From: Rhodovulum sp.
Lineage (GTDB): Bacteria; Pseudomonadota; Alphaproteobacteria; Rhodobacterales; Rhodobacteraceae
Assembly: GCA_002706605.1 (NCBI GenBank)
Contig: PALT01000012.1
Coordinates: 1-39,016 of the forward strand
Direction of reading: 5' to 3'
DNA length: 39,016 nucleotides
The translations under genes and the position numbers were made by a program. The notes beneath the pieces were generated by a model. It worked only from the letters and a program-made list of their open reading frames with translations, did no database searches and had not been told where the DNA came from. Below, one piece after another: positions 1-14,464 of the stretch. Position 1 is the stretch's first letter. Every line of letters starts with the position of its first letter.

Positions 1-23
1 TCTACCACTAAGCTATATCCACC
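1..23 (-). tRNA. trnH: tRNA-His (partial, 5' end only)
   Basis: On the minus strand the first 23 bases of a tRNA are visible and the gene runs off the left edge. They give an acceptor strand, the 8-9 dinucleotide and most of a D arm. The order closely follows the start of bacterial tRNA-His, including an extra 5' G. The anticodon is outside the window, so the identity rests on similarity to the 5' half only. Confidence 0.6.
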
Positions 24-38
24 TGTAAAAAATTTTAA

Positions 39-776
39 TTATTTCTTGGTTTTCACTCCACGTGTAAGTTTACCCCAAGGAGTACGAGGATGACGACCTC
101 CATCAGTACGTCCTCCATGAGGATGATCAACGGGGTTCATAGCGATTCCTCGAACTGTTGGACGAACACCTAACCAACGGGCTGAACCAGCTTTTTTCAA
201 AAAATTGTTTTTGTGTGAAATATTTCCGGCTGTACCTACTGTAGCAAGACACTTAGAGTTTAGGTCAAAGAAATGTCCTGAAGGAGCTTTTATGAGAACA
301 GTCTTTTTACCGTCGTTTCTAACTACTCTGCAACTTGTACCAGCTGAACGAGCTAACTTAGAACCCTCTCCGGGCTTCATCTCAACATTATGAATTAGTG
401 AACCTGTAGGTATAGTTAATAATTCTACTCGGTTACCGGACATAGGTTTTGCATTGCCACCAAAATATAAAAAAGAGTTTTTTACACTATTAAGGCTCGA
501 GGGGGCATAGAAATAAAGGCTAGTACCTAAAGAGTCTACAGGAAGTCTCATCAAAAGTAAATCATTAGAACGTGTAGGATCATACACACGTTTCTCTACA
601 ATTCCTTTCAATGAATATTTACCTAAAGTATCATCCAAAAAACGTTTTTTCTTTTTGTGCCCGCCTCCCATATGAAAAACAGTTGTTCTACCAGTATGGT
701 TTTTACCAGCTGTTTTAGAATATCCGACTTTTAGTAACCGTTCTTTGGAACTAAGAAGGAGAGGTGTAAGTCTCAT
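39..776 (-). CDS. rpl2: Ribosomal protein L2
   Basis: 245 residues, ATG start and TAA stop. L2 is the large-subunit protein next to the peptidyl transferase centre. The C-terminal part carries the diagnostic L2 stretch with MNPVDHPHGG (about residues 213-222), followed by the basic tail. The middle has GSLIHNVE and SAGTSCRVV, typical of the SH3-like domain. The N-terminus is slightly shorter than in bacterial L2 (about 275), as is usual in mitochondria. It lies downstream of rps10 and upstream of trnH on the same strand. It is separated from the main rps19-rps3 ribosomal block, whereas in bacteria rpl2 sits directly before rps19. Confidence 0.97.
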   Translation of the reverse strand: MRLTPLLLSSKERLLKVGYSKTAGKNHTGRTTVFHMGGGHKKKKRFLDDTLGKYSLKGIVEKRVYDPTRSNDLLLMRLPVDSLGTSLYFYAPSSLNSVKNSFLYFGGNAKPMSGNRVELLTIPTGSLIHNVEMKPGEGSKLARSAGTSCRVVRNDGKKTVLIKAPSGHFFDLNSKCLATVGTAGNISHKNNFLKKAGSARWLGVRPTVRGIAMNPVDHPHGGRTDGGRHPRTPWGKLTRGVKTKK

Positions 777-803
777 GTTAGCAAACTTGAATTTTAATTT
801 ATT

Positions 804-1271
804 TTACATCCTTTTATGTGATACGTTTACTATGGATCTAGTAGGAAACCAATGATCTATAGATATATCTTTTTTCGAATCTGAAAAAGAAGGTTTATCG
901 GTAGAGTGAAGAATTCTAGATAAACTCTGTTCAACGGAATAAACAAGATTTTCACATTCGCAAGAAGAACTGATGGTTATTTGAAAAACTGTAGGCAAAA
1001 AGTTGTTTTCTAAAAATTGTTCTTGGGATTGATGAACATGAGGAGAAGATTTTACTGAAAAACGTTTTTTGCTGGATTGTTTTAATGGGACTAATGACAA
1101 TTTGATATGTACAGTAGAACCATTATGGGAGAATAAGAAACTAGATTTGCTACAAACAGATCCTAACGAACTAAAAACTTTTTGGTAATAGTCGTAGAGA
1201 GCTCTCGCTTCTAGTAAATTTTTGTGAACATTTTCTCCGGGGAATTTAACTGAGATAGAACTGCTGTACAT
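804..1271 (-). CDS. rps10: Ribosomal protein S10, divergent
   Basis: 155 residues from the ATG at 1271; a longer frame would need a TTG two codons upstream. The diagnostic part is around residues 75-100: a PLKQSSKKRFSV stretch followed by SSPHVHQSQEQF. This matches the S10 core in which a PLPT..+RFTVL strand is followed by RSPHV and a +EQFE helix. The N-terminal ferredoxin-like strand and helix (SVKFPGENVHKNLLEARALYDYYQ region) also fit. About 35 C-terminal residues beyond the core are not recognisable. S10 is a small-subunit head protein. It lies between cob and rpl2, all on the minus strand. Confidence 0.78.
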   Translation of the reverse strand: MYSSSISVKFPGENVHKNLLEARALYDYYQKVFSSLGSVCSKSSFLFSHNGSTVHIKLSLVPLKQSSKKRFSVKSSPHVHQSQEQFLENNFLPTVFQITISSSCECENLVYSVEQSLSRILHSTDKPSFSDSKKDISIDHWFPTRSIVNVSHKRM

Positions 1272-1317
1272 AATCAAAGATGCTGGGTTTAATTTTAATT
1301 CGCATAAAATAACAGGT

Positions 1318-1372
1318 GGGAGGGAAAGAGAGAAAGCTTTTTAATTATTAAACAATTTTCAATTTCCCCCCC
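1318..1372. repeat. Long-arm inverted repeat between cob and rps10
   Basis: GGGAGGGAAA at 1318-1327 pairs with TTTCCCCCCC at 1363-1372, with one mismatch and a 35-base A+T-rich loop. This is the G/C-richest part of the 125-base spacer between cob and rps10. It could fold in RNA of either strand and might act in transcript processing, but nothing in the sequence proves that. Confidence 0.5.
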
Positions 1373-1396
1373 GTGAAACTAACTAGTTCGAAGTCC

Positions 1397-2608
1397 TTAT
1401 TCTAACAATTTGAAATCATTTGCATCACTAGATTTCTTTCTTGAAAAAGGATCATTTAGATGATCTTTGTAAAGAAGAGAGAAATAGTAGTTATCAAATT
1501 GTGTTGCAAAAGGAAGGAGTACGAAAAAGAAGGCAAAATAGTAAACAGTAGCTATTTGTCCGCATTCTACCCAAGGTGTTTCGACATGATTACTACCTAC
1601 CCATCCCAACAGAAGGCAGTCTACCACAAAAGTCCAGAAAAGTATTGCAAATACTGGTCTATTGTCTCCACTTCTGACAATTGGTTTAGATACTAAAGGA
1701 AGAAGATAAAGAGCTCCTACCGCAAGACCCATAGTTAATACACCAGGGGCTTTATATGGAATTGAACGTAGTATAGCGTACATTGGAAGGAAATACCATT
1801 CTGGTACGATACTAGGCGGAGTTACCATTGGGTTAGCTGGAACGTAATTATCTGGATGTCCTAGTACCTCAGGATAAAAGAAAACGAAGAAGAAATACAC
1901 TATTAGATAAAGATTAACACCAACTAAATCTTTTACATAGTAGTAGGGGTAGAATGGTATAGTATCCTTAGACTCTACTCCAAGTGGATTATTAGCACCG
2001 TGTTGGTGTAGGACGATTAGATGTAAAGCTGATAAACCTACAATAACGAATGATAGAAAATAATGGAGACTATAGAATCTGTTAAGAGTTGCGTTGTTTA
2101 CGGCAAATCCACCCCATATCCATTCTACAACATCTTTTCCAAAGAATGGGATAATAGAAAAGAAATTTGTGATAACTGTTGCTCCCCAAAAGCTCATTTG
2201 TCCCCAAGGAAGAACGTAACCTAGAAACGCAACTGCCATCATTAGTACATAGATCGTACATCCGATCCACCACACACCTTGGCGTGGATAAACATATGAC
2301 CCATAATAAAGGCCTCTGAATATATGAGCATAAACAACCATAAAGAATAGTGATGCTCCGTTTGAATGCATGTATCTTAGTAACCATCCGTACTGAAGAT
2401 CTCTCATAATATGATCTACGCTGTTAAAAGCAAGTTCGATATGAGGTGTGTAATGCATAGCCAGGCTTATACCTGTAATAAGTTGAATAACCAGAGCTAA
2501 TCCAGCTAAAACTCCAAAATTCCAAAAGTAATTAAGGTTTGTTGGAGCTTTGTAGCTAACGAGCATTTGGTTTACCATAGAAAAAGATGAATAATGATTT
2601 AATCGCAT
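1397..2608 (-). CDS. cob: Cytochrome b
   Basis: 403 residues, ATG to TAA. This is the heme-b core of complex III in the inner membrane, oxidising ubiquinol. The four heme ligands are visible as two pairs with the usual 14-residue spacing, H81/H95 and H182/H196. The Qo-site PEWY follows in VPEWYFLPMYAILRSIP, and the VLPWGQMSFWGA loop lies around residues 132-144. Length is a little above the usual 380-395, mostly from about ten extra N-terminal and some C-terminal residues. trnK lies just upstream. The frame is uninterrupted, so there is no intron. Confidence 0.99.
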   Translation of the reverse strand: MRLNHYSSFSMVNQMLVSYKAPTNLNYFWNFGVLAGLALVIQLITGISLAMHYTPHIELAFNSVDHIMRDLQYGWLLRYMHSNGASLFFMVVYAHIFRGLYYGSYVYPRQGVWWIGCTIYVLMMAVAFLGYVLPWGQMSFWGATVITNFFSIIPFFGKDVVEWIWGGFAVNNATLNRFYSLHYFLSFVIVGLSALHLIVLHQHGANNPLGVESKDTIPFYPYYYVKDLVGVNLYLIVYFFFVFFYPEVLGHPDNYVPANPMVTPPSIVPEWYFLPMYAILRSIPYKAPGVLTMGLAVGALYLLPLVSKPIVRSGDNRPVFAILFWTFVVDCLLLGWVGSNHVETPWVECGQIATVYYFAFFFVLLPFATQFDNYYFSLLYKDHLNDPFSRKKSSDANDFKLLE

Positions 2609-2656
2609 ATTGAGAAAAGCTCGTACTTACATTTAATATATTTTAAAGGTTCAGCG

Positions 2657-2728
2657 TAGGTGTATTGGGATTCGAACCCAAGACCAGCAGATTAAAAGTC
2701 TGATGCTCTACCACTGAGCTATACACCC
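2657..2728 (-). tRNA. trnK: tRNA-Lys(UUU)
   Basis: 72 nt. The acceptor stem (one G-U at 1-72), D arm and T arm (TTGGG/CCCAA around TTCGAAT) are all present. The anticodon loop CTTTTAA reads UUU. It lies between rps5 and cob. Confidence 0.95.
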
Positions 2729-2751
2729 TTGGCCGAATTATTGAAAAGACA

Positions 2752-3336
2752 CTATTCAGAAAGCTTAATTAAAGCTTTTTTTAAACATTGGCCTTGTACT
2801 AGTTTATTTCTAGTATTTCGGAATCGGGATTGTACATTTTTAAATGGAAACAGTCCGATGAAAGCTGATCTGTATGCAGACAGCGTATTTACATGAGGGA
2901 CCGAAGAGTTTAAGCTTTTTAAATCTAGTAAAAGAGTAGAAGATTTATATCTAAACAAGGTAGAACTGTTATAAGATTTTATAGAACTTCGTCTGAGAAC
3001 TGCATAATTTTGATAACCATAACTTTTATTTAATAATCCCTGAGCTTTCTCAGTAGCCTTGAATCGATGCTCAGATTTACCTTTTCCGAAGTAAATATAA
3101 GTTGTCCAGGGATTAGATCCTATAGAAAAAGAACGTAAAGAATATCGGGAACGACGGCCGCCTTTTACAGTTCTAGAGACTCTTCTTGAATAAACAACCT
3201 CATTATCTAAAATAAAGTTATCTGTGTCCGAAGTATTTTCTATATAATTCGTATTTGAAATTACAGGAGTAATAAAGTCGGAGCGTTGTAATCTCGTCTT
3301 CTGAGTTCTTAGATCTGTGGATAAGTTTTTATGCAT
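2752..3336 (-). CDS. rps5: Ribosomal protein S5
   Basis: 194 residues, ATG to TAG. S5 sits at the decoding/fidelity region of the small subunit. Both S5 domains can be followed. The N-terminal double-stranded-RNA-binding fold has VVYSRRVSRTVKGGRR (about residues 47-62), then FGKGKSEHRFKATEKAQGL (about 83-101). These match the VV.INRV.KVVKGGRR and G.GKA.E...AI.KA elements of bacterial S5. The C-terminal half (about 153-192) follows the S5 pattern of RAV...AGI.DV.SK..GS.N..N..KA...ALK.L. The first 45 residues are unalignable. It lies between atp4 and trnK. S5 is not in the usual lists of mitochondrially encoded ribosomal proteins, which makes this call notable. Confidence 0.85.
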   Translation of the reverse strand: MHKNLSTDLRTQKTRLQRSDFITPVISNTNYIENTSDTDNFILDNEVVYSRRVSRTVKGGRRSRYSLRSFSIGSNPWTTYIYFGKGKSEHRFKATEKAQGLLNKSYGYQNYAVLRRSSIKSYNSSTLFRYKSSTLLLDLKSLNSSVPHVNTLSAYRSAFIGLFPFKNVQSRFRNTRNKLVQGQCLKKALIKLSE

Positions 3337-3359
3337 CTCTGATGAAATTTTTAAAACGC

Positions 3360-3842
3360 TTAATTAAATTTAGATACGATTTTTGTTAATCTTCTTTGTT
3401 GCTCTTTGTCCTGATTGTTTGAAAGTATTGATAAGTCGCTATGTGCTAAAGAAAAGAAGGCGTCTTCTTTTAAATGCGCATTGTAAGTACCTGATACATA
3501 AGGGTTTAATTCAGGATTAAATAAAGATGATGAAGGTTTAGAACCAGCAGAAACTACAAGTGCTGAAAGTTTAAGGATCTCTTCTTGTTCTTTATGAACA
3601 GAAACCTCTTCTTTAAAATTGTCTAAGGTTGAAAGAAGTTTGTTTCTAAGGTTAGTCTCATGAGTAGAGAAAAAATCGTTGGCAGAAGGACCTAACTTAG
3701 TAACAGCTACATATGAAAATATTAAAAATGTACCTGCAACAAGTAATGCTGGATCTGCTACTAAGATTTCTTTAGATGCAAGACCTATAAATAAAAGAGC
3801 ACCTGCATATACGAATCTTAAAAGGCTAACGTCTGTGAACAT
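3360..3842 (-). CDS. atp4: ATP synthase F0 subunit b (ymf39 type)
   Basis: 160 residues, ATG to TAA. Subunit b is the peripheral stalk of ATP synthase. The N-terminal half has two hydrophobic stretches (about residues 9-25 and 31-47) containing FIGLASKEILVAD. This is the typical Atp4/Ymf39 start, where the protein enters the membrane. A charged, helical segment follows (about 55-95, NKLLSTLDNFKEEVSVHKEQEE). The C-terminal third is poorly conserved. It lies between cox2 and rps5 on the same strand. Sequence conservation in this family is low, so the call rests on topology and the N-terminal motif. Confidence 0.9.
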   Translation of the reverse strand: MFTDVSLLRFVYAGALLFIGLASKEILVADPALLVAGTFLIFSYVAVTKLGPSANDFFSTHETNLRNKLLSTLDNFKEEVSVHKEQEEILKLSALVVSAGSKPSSSLFNPELNPYVSGTYNAHLKEDAFFSLAHSDLSILSNNQDKEQQRRLTKIVSKFN

Positions 3843-3892
3843 GAAAGTATTATAATAGATATAAAATTAAGTTTAAATATAAAAAATTTGAA

Positions 3893-4711
3893 TTACCAAA
3901 CTAGGAACCACCAGTTTAGATATTGAGAACGTGTGACTGCTAATATTTTAATAGGCATAAATCCGTGGTTAGTACCGCAAATCTCACTACACTGTCCATA
4001 AAATGTACCTGTATGATTAATAAACATTGAAAGTTGGTTTAGTCGACCTGGAACTGCATCCATTTTTACTCCAAGAGAAGGCACGGCCCATGAATGTAAA
4101 ACATCAGCTGAAGTAACTAGCATTCTTATATGTGTATCTACAGGAAGTATTAGTGGGTTGTCAACCTCTAGAAGTCTAAGTTGACTCCAATCATCAAAAT
4201 CCGCATCGTTGACCATAAAACTGTCAAAAGCTACGTGACCACCATCTGATTCAGATAGTGTAGAGTTTGCATCCATGCTTCCGTAAAAATCACTATATTC
4301 ATAAGACCAGTACCACTGATGACCGATTGCTTTTACTGTAATCTCAGGCTCTATACCTTCATCCATAGAATAAAGAAGAGCAAATGTAGGAAGAGCAATA
4401 ACTAGAAGAATTAAAGTAGGTGTAACCGTCCAAATTACTTCAATAAGTGTACCATGAGTAACATTTGTAGGACGTTCATTTGAGGAAACTCTAAATATGT
4501 AAACTGTGATAAAAAGCATCCAGCATACAAATCCTAGGATAACAAAAATAAAAAACATGATATCATTATGTAAATTTGTTATACCTTCCATTATAGGAGT
4601 ATAACCGTCTTGCATGAAAAGCTTACCTTCTTGTATAAAAGTAGAAGTAGATTCATACAAACCTTCATTTCCCCAAAGGATAGAAACTGCTTTAAAAATA
4701 TCTGAAAGCAT
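3893..4711 (-). CDS. cox2: Cytochrome c oxidase subunit 2
   Basis: 272 residues, ATG to TAA. It takes electrons from cytochrome c through the CuA centre of complex IV. Two transmembrane helices (about residues 51-73 and 92-116) precede the intermembrane-space cupredoxin domain. The CuA ligands are H206, C241, E243 (backbone), C245, H249 and M252, in the usual [12 protein letters not shown] arrangement. The aromatic patch [10 protein letters not shown] is at 132-141. A short hydrophilic insert (about 142-165) separates strands of the domain. It is downstream of the rRNA genes and upstream of atp4. Confidence 0.99.
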   Translation of the reverse strand: MLSDIFKAVSILWGNEGLYESTSTFIQEGKLFMQDGYTPIMEGITNLHNDIMFFIFVILGFVCWMLFITVYIFRVSSNERPTNVTHGTLIEVIWTVTPTLILLVIALPTFALLYSMDEGIEPEITVKAIGHQWYWSYEYSDFYGSMDANSTLSESDGGHVAFDSFMVNDADFDDWSQLRLLEVDNPLILPVDTHIRMLVTSADVLHSWAVPSLGVKMDAVPGRLNQLSMFINHTGTFYGQCSEICGTNHGFMPIKILAVTRSQYLNWWFLVW

Positions 4712-4767
4712 AGCTATCTGTAAACAATTAATTAGATTTAGTAAGTTATAAGTTGTTGCTATATAAA

Positions 4768-4852
4768 GCTAGTTCGCCTATAAACGAAGAGTGTACATGA
4801 AAATATCGAGTTCGAATGTGGATCGGACCTCTTGAACGTTTATTGAACTAGC
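4768..4852 (-). rRNA. rrn5: Candidate 5S rRNA, minimal form lacking the beta arm
   Basis: An 85-nt minus-strand unit starts 12 nt after the large-subunit rRNA, the bacterial position for 5S. Ends GCTAGTTC and GAACTAGC form a perfect 8-bp helix I. Inside, AAGAG (nt 20-24) pairs with CTCTT (nt 62-66) as helix II. CGA (28-30) pairs with TCG (44-46) as the inner helix III. The latter closes a 13-nt loop ending in TTCGAAC, the same size and same 3' half (CGAAC) as loop C of E. coli 5S. Only about 11 nt lie between helix II and the 3' strand of helix I, where E. coli has the roughly 38-nt helix IV/V arm. The structure was found by eye; expression is untested. Confidence 0.6.
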
Positions 4853-4864
4853 AAAAAAGAAAAC

Positions 4865-7662
<2,798 letters not shown>

Positions 7663-7678
7663 TAAGTATCTAATACCA

Positions 7679-9676
<1,998 letters not shown>

Positions 9677-9728
9677 TTATTTTGAAAGTTTTAATGCTTT
9701 TATCTATAAAATTGATAAAAATCTATAT

Positions 9729-10598
9729 CTAGAATATTGCTAGATCTTGGATTAGTGTACCGTCACCATCATTTCCCCAGACGTAAACAAATACGTATAG
9801 GAAAATCCATACGGCATCAACAAAGTGCCAATACCATATAGCAGCTTCATAACCGACATGGTGTGAAGGAGTAAAATGTCCAAGTAAATGTCTAAATAGA
9901 CAAACGATTAGGAATACTGTACCTATAAATACATGAAATCCGTGAAGACCTGTAGTTGTATAAAAAGTTGTTCCGTAAGCTCCATCAGAAATACTAAATG
10001 GTGCTTCTATGTATTCGTAAGCCTGTACAACTGTAAAGATAAGTGCTAATAAAATAGTCAACACTAGTCCAGCAGTAGCTTCCTCTAACGCATTTTCTAA
10101 AAGGGCATGGTGAGACCATGTTATAGATGCACCTGAAAGAAGAAGTATAGCTGTATTTAACAGAGGTACTTCAAATGGATGAAATGCTTCAATACCTACT
10201 GGAGGCCATCCGCAACCAATTTCTATTGTAGGAGCTAACGCACTATGAAAGAATCCCCAGAAGAATGCAAAGAAGAACATAACTTCAGATATAATAAATA
10301 ACACAACACCCATTCGTATACCGTTTTGAACCATAGATGTATGATGTCCTTGTAAAGACTCATCTATAACATCTCCCCACCAAACAAACATTGTTAGGAT
10401 AAGAGATAAAACACCTAAAGTTAAAAGGTATCCCCCGCCTACATATTCATGCATCCACATAGCAGTACCTAGTGTGAACATGAAAGCAGACACCGAACCT
10501 GTTAATGGCCATAAGCTCGGATTTACTAGATGAAACCCATGTCCCTGATATGCCAGGTTTATTGGGACAGAGTTATTTGGATTGATTTTAGGGGACAT
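9729..10598 (-). CDS. cox3: Cytochrome c oxidase subunit 3
   Basis: 289 residues from the ATG at 10598; a TTG four codons upstream is in frame, but the ATG gives a normal start. TAG stop. This seven-helix subunit stabilises the complex IV core. Diagnostic segments are HGFHLVNPSLWPLTGS at the N-terminus, FFWGFFHSALAPTIEIGCGWPPVGI in the middle, and GLHGFHVFIGTVFL and YWHFVDAVWIFLYVFVYVWG near the end. It lies between the small-subunit rRNA and cox1 on the same strand. Confidence 0.98.
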   Translation of the reverse strand: MSPKINPNNSVPINLAYQGHGFHLVNPSLWPLTGSVSAFMFTLGTAMWMHEYVGGGYLLTLGVLSLILTMFVWWGDVIDESLQGHHTSMVQNGIRMGVVLFIISEVMFFFAFFWGFFHSALAPTIEIGCGWPPVGIEAFHPFEVPLLNTAILLLSGASITWSHHALLENALEEATAGLVLTILLALIFTVVQAYEYIEAPFSISDGAYGTTFYTTTGLHGFHVFIGTVFLIVCLFRHLLGHFTPSHHVGYEAAIWYWHFVDAVWIFLYVFVYVWGNDGDGTLIQDLAIF

Positions 10599-10683
10599 TA
10601 CATCTACCAAAAAATATTAAGTTAGTATAAAGTTTTGTGAAGGCTGATGTCTACAGGCCTTTTTCTCAGTTTATAAAGTTTTT

Positions 10684-12175
<1,492 letters not shown>

Positions 12176-12238
12176 TTGTTACATTTAAATGCAACTTATA
12201 AAAAGTGTCTTAAGATAAAAGTTGAGACTATTTTAAAA

Positions 12239-12469
12239 TTATAGTGTAAATAGAATCAAAAATGTAATTAGAAGAGCAAAAAGAGCGATTGATTCTGTAA
12301 CAGCAAACCCAAGCATAGCATATGTAAATAATTGTTGTTGTTGGAAAGGGTTACGTGCAAATGATTGCATTAGAGAAGAGAAGATTGTACCGATACCGAT
12401 ACCTACTCCTAGAAGAGCGATAGTAGAAAGTCCTGCGCCGATAGCTTTTGCTGGTAAAAGAAGATCCAT
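12239..12469 (-). CDS. atp9: ATP synthase F0 subunit c
   Basis: 76 residues, ATG to TAA. This is the proteolipid of the rotating c-ring. Two hydrophobic helices flank the polar loop [11 protein letters not shown] (about residues 38-48). The first helix has the glycine-rich GVGIGIG run, and the second carries the proton-binding glutamate E59 in AVTESIALF. Length is typical. It is the first protein gene upstream of the small-subunit rRNA on the minus strand. Confidence 0.98.
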   Translation of the reverse strand: MDLLLPAKAIGAGLSTIALLGVGIGIGTIFSSLMQSFARNPFQQQQLFTYAMLGFAVTESIALFALLITFLILFTL

Positions 12470-12504
12470 AATTAATGATTTTAAGTAAAATTAAATTAGC
12501 CAAT

Positions 12505-12522
12505 AAAGTCTATGTAGACTTT
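12505..12522. repeat. Perfect hairpin in the atp8-atp9 spacer
   Basis: AAAGTCTA and TAGACTTT are perfect complements separated by TG, so the stem is realistically 7 bp with a 4-base loop. It lies in the 173-base spacer between atp8 and atp9, followed by a short T run on the plus strand. It might be an RNA processing signal; it is the only strong structure in this spacer. Confidence 0.5.
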
Positions 12523-12642
12523 TTCACGAGAAGTATCTTTTAGTGAATTAATTGCACAAGAAAGACAAGTATAAATTTAATAGCAGTTAAATAGCTGCAT
12601 ATGTATCACGAAAACTTAACTTCAAAAAGAAAGAGTTTTAAC

Positions 12643-13035
12643 TTATTTAGCTTTAAAATCTATACAAGATTTATTTAAAGCGTAAGTTAGAGAAACTTTC
12701 TTTGTTTTAATGTCGATAGTGTTCCTTGAACTGTTAACTACGTTTTTCATATTGTTTGAAACTTGAGAAATCTGTGTTGAAGAAGATTTGTTTAGTAGAT
12801 TATTGTAAGAGCTAATCAAGTTATCGAAGTCTGAAGCACCTTTTTCAGATAAGTTGTTAACAGAGTTATCAGAAGATTTATTATCTACTGGAGGAAGTGA
12901 TAAGTATTCTCTAACTTTTAGTGCCATAGCTGTAGGTACTAGGAAATATCTAAAAGAAACGATGTAAAGTGACCAAAAGCTAATAAAAAACCAGAAAAAT
13001 TGAGATAAAAATGATAGTACATCTAATTGAGGCAT
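12643..13035 (-). CDS. atp8: ATP synthase F0 subunit 8
   Basis: 130 residues from the ATG at 13035, which gives the canonical MPQLD start of Atp8. An upstream in-frame extension of 15 codons exists but is not family-like. TAA stop. It is part of the F0 peripheral stalk in the inner membrane. One transmembrane helix (FLSQFFWFFISFWSLYIVSF, about residues 8-27) is followed by a hydrophilic matrix domain rich in Ser, Asn and Lys. trnN is directly upstream and atp9 downstream. Confidence 0.93.
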   Translation of the reverse strand: MPQLDVLSFLSQFFWFFISFWSLYIVSFRYFLVPTAMALKVREYLSLPPVDNKSSDNSVNNLSEKGASDFDNLISSYNNLLNKSSSTQISQVSNNMKNVVNSSRNTIDIKTKKVSLTYALNKSCIDFKAK

Positions 13036-13090
13036 ACAGTGTTTTATGTGAAACAAATTATATTGTAAATGGAATAGCATGTTATAGTTC

Positions 13091-13164
13091 CTCCTCGAAT
13101 TGGACTCGAACCAATGACCTCGCGGTTAACAGCCGTGCGCTCTAACCAACTGAGCTATCGAGGA
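13091..13164 (-). tRNA. trnN: tRNA-Asn(GUU)
   Basis: 74 nt. Acceptor TCCTCGA/TCGAGGA with discriminator G, standard D and T arms, anticodon loop CTGTTAA reading GUU. It lies between atp6 and atp8. Confidence 0.95.
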
Positions 13165-13186
13165 AGAGGTGTGCATTGTTAATAAC

Positions 13187-13966
13187 TTAGTGGAGATACA
13201 GAGTATCTTTCAAGTAAATACATGTCAGAACTGTAAAAACGTAAGCTTGTAGAGCTGCGACTCCAAATTCCATACCTGTTAGAGCAAAAACTACCATAAA
13301 CGGTGCAAAACTTGCAATTACAAATATACCGCCTAATGATGCTAATGTCCACATAAACCCTGCTAGTATTTTTAAAAGAGCGTGTCCTGATAGAATATTA
13401 GCAAAAAGTCGAACTGAAAGACTTATAGCATGAGAAGAATAAGAGACTAGCTCAATAACAACTAGAAGGGGAGCTAACGCTAGAGGTGTACCTTCTGGTA
13501 AAAATGATTTGAAGAACACGTTTTTATGCATTGTAAGCCCAAGAATAAGAAGTGATAGACATATACTGAAGGCTAAAGCAAATGTTATACTGATATGACT
13601 AGTAACTGTAAAGCAGTATGGAATCATACCGAACAGGTTAGACATTAAGATAAATATGAAAACAGTAGATAAGAACGGAAAATATTTTAGGTTTGTTTTA
13701 CCTATATTTTCTGTAACTACTCCTAATACAAATGAGTAAATAAGTTCTAAAACTGATTGCCAAGCTTTTGGTACAACAGTAGAAGCATTCCAAACAAAAT
13801 AAGAAAGGACAAAACAAACAACAACTATCATGACTGCATAAAAAGAAGAGTTAGTGAAGGAAAGGTTTATAACTCCTGTGTCCAGTAGATTTGATTTTGT
13901 CCAAGGTAGTACAATATTAATAGGAACTAAAGAGTTTAGTTCAAATTGCTCGAAAGGTGAAAACAT
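13187..13966 (-). CDS. atp6: ATP synthase F0 subunit a
   Basis: 259 residues from the ATG at 13966 (MFSPFEQFEL start); a TTG two codons upstream is in frame but not needed. TAA stop. Subunit a forms the proton half-channels next to the c-ring. The essential arginine is in SLSVRLFANILSGHALL, with the C-terminal helix pattern GMEFGVAALQAYVFTVLTCIYL. Length is normal. It lies between nad3 and trnN. Confidence 0.98.
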   Translation of the reverse strand: MFSPFEQFELNSLVPINIVLPWTKSNLLDTGVINLSFTNSSFYAVMIVVVCFVLSYFVWNASTVVPKAWQSVLELIYSFVLGVVTENIGKTNLKYFPFLSTVFIFILMSNLFGMIPYCFTVTSHISITFALAFSICLSLLILGLTMHKNVFFKSFLPEGTPLALAPLLVVIELVSYSSHAISLSVRLFANILSGHALLKILAGFMWTLASLGGIFVIASFAPFMVVFALTGMEFGVAALQAYVFTVLTCIYLKDTLYLH

Positions 13967-14030
13967 TATCAATGTCTATTTAAAAAATTTTAAATTAAAA
14001 GAGCTTTTTCGTAGTGAAACTATCTGTAAT

Positions 14031-14432
14031 TTATTCCCATTCTAGAGCGTCTTTTCTCCACTCGTATACAAAACCTATGGTTAGAATAGTCAGGAACAAA
14101 AATACTGTGATTACGGAAAAAACTGATTGTGTCGTAAGGTTGACGATAAAAGGGAATAAGAAAGCTATTTCTAAATCGAAAATAATAAAGAGAATAGCAA
14201 CTAGATAGAATCTGACATCAAATTGATTACGAGAGTCGTCAAATGGATCAAAACCGCATTCATATGCAGAAAGTTTTTCTCCGTCAGAAGGTTGGGGGGC
14301 CACGATCAATGAAGCAGCAACTAGAACTATAGCTAGTACTACCGATATTACGCAAAATATAAATACGTAAAAGAATTCACTATTGTCTACGAAATCTAAA
14401 CAATGTAGATTTAGGGCTTTTTCTAATCGCAT
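14031..14432 (-). CDS. nad3: NADH dehydrogenase subunit 3
   Basis: 133 residues, ATG to TAA. A three-helix membrane subunit (NuoA) of complex I. The conserved loop with [21 protein letters not shown] (about residues 54-74) includes the Cys that reports the active/deactive state. It is followed by [20 protein letters not shown]. It lies just downstream of nad8 and upstream of atp6, away from nad10-nad9-nad7, which it precedes in bacteria. Confidence 0.97.
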   Translation of the reverse strand: MRLEKALNLHCLDFVDNSEFFYVFIFCVISVVLAIVLVAASLIVAPQPSDGEKLSAYECGFDPFDDSRNQFDVRFYLVAILFIIFDLEIAFLFPFIVNLTTQSVFSVITVFLFLTILTIGFVYEWRKDALEWE

Positions 14433-14464
14433 TAATAAAAGTAAGTACGGGTTATATTAGTTAA

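Noticed and set aside
4801-4860. GTTCGAA on the plus strand, suggesting the T arm of a tRNA
   Set aside because: The flanking bases do not pair as a T stem and no anticodon arm follows; the minus-strand 5S-like fold explains the segment better.
10599-10610. Longer starts at TTG or GTG for cox3, atp6, nad1, nad7, nad9, tatC, rps10 and rps16
   Set aside because: In each case an ATG a few codons downstream (16 codons for nad7) gives a family-like N-terminus, so the alternative start is unnecessary.
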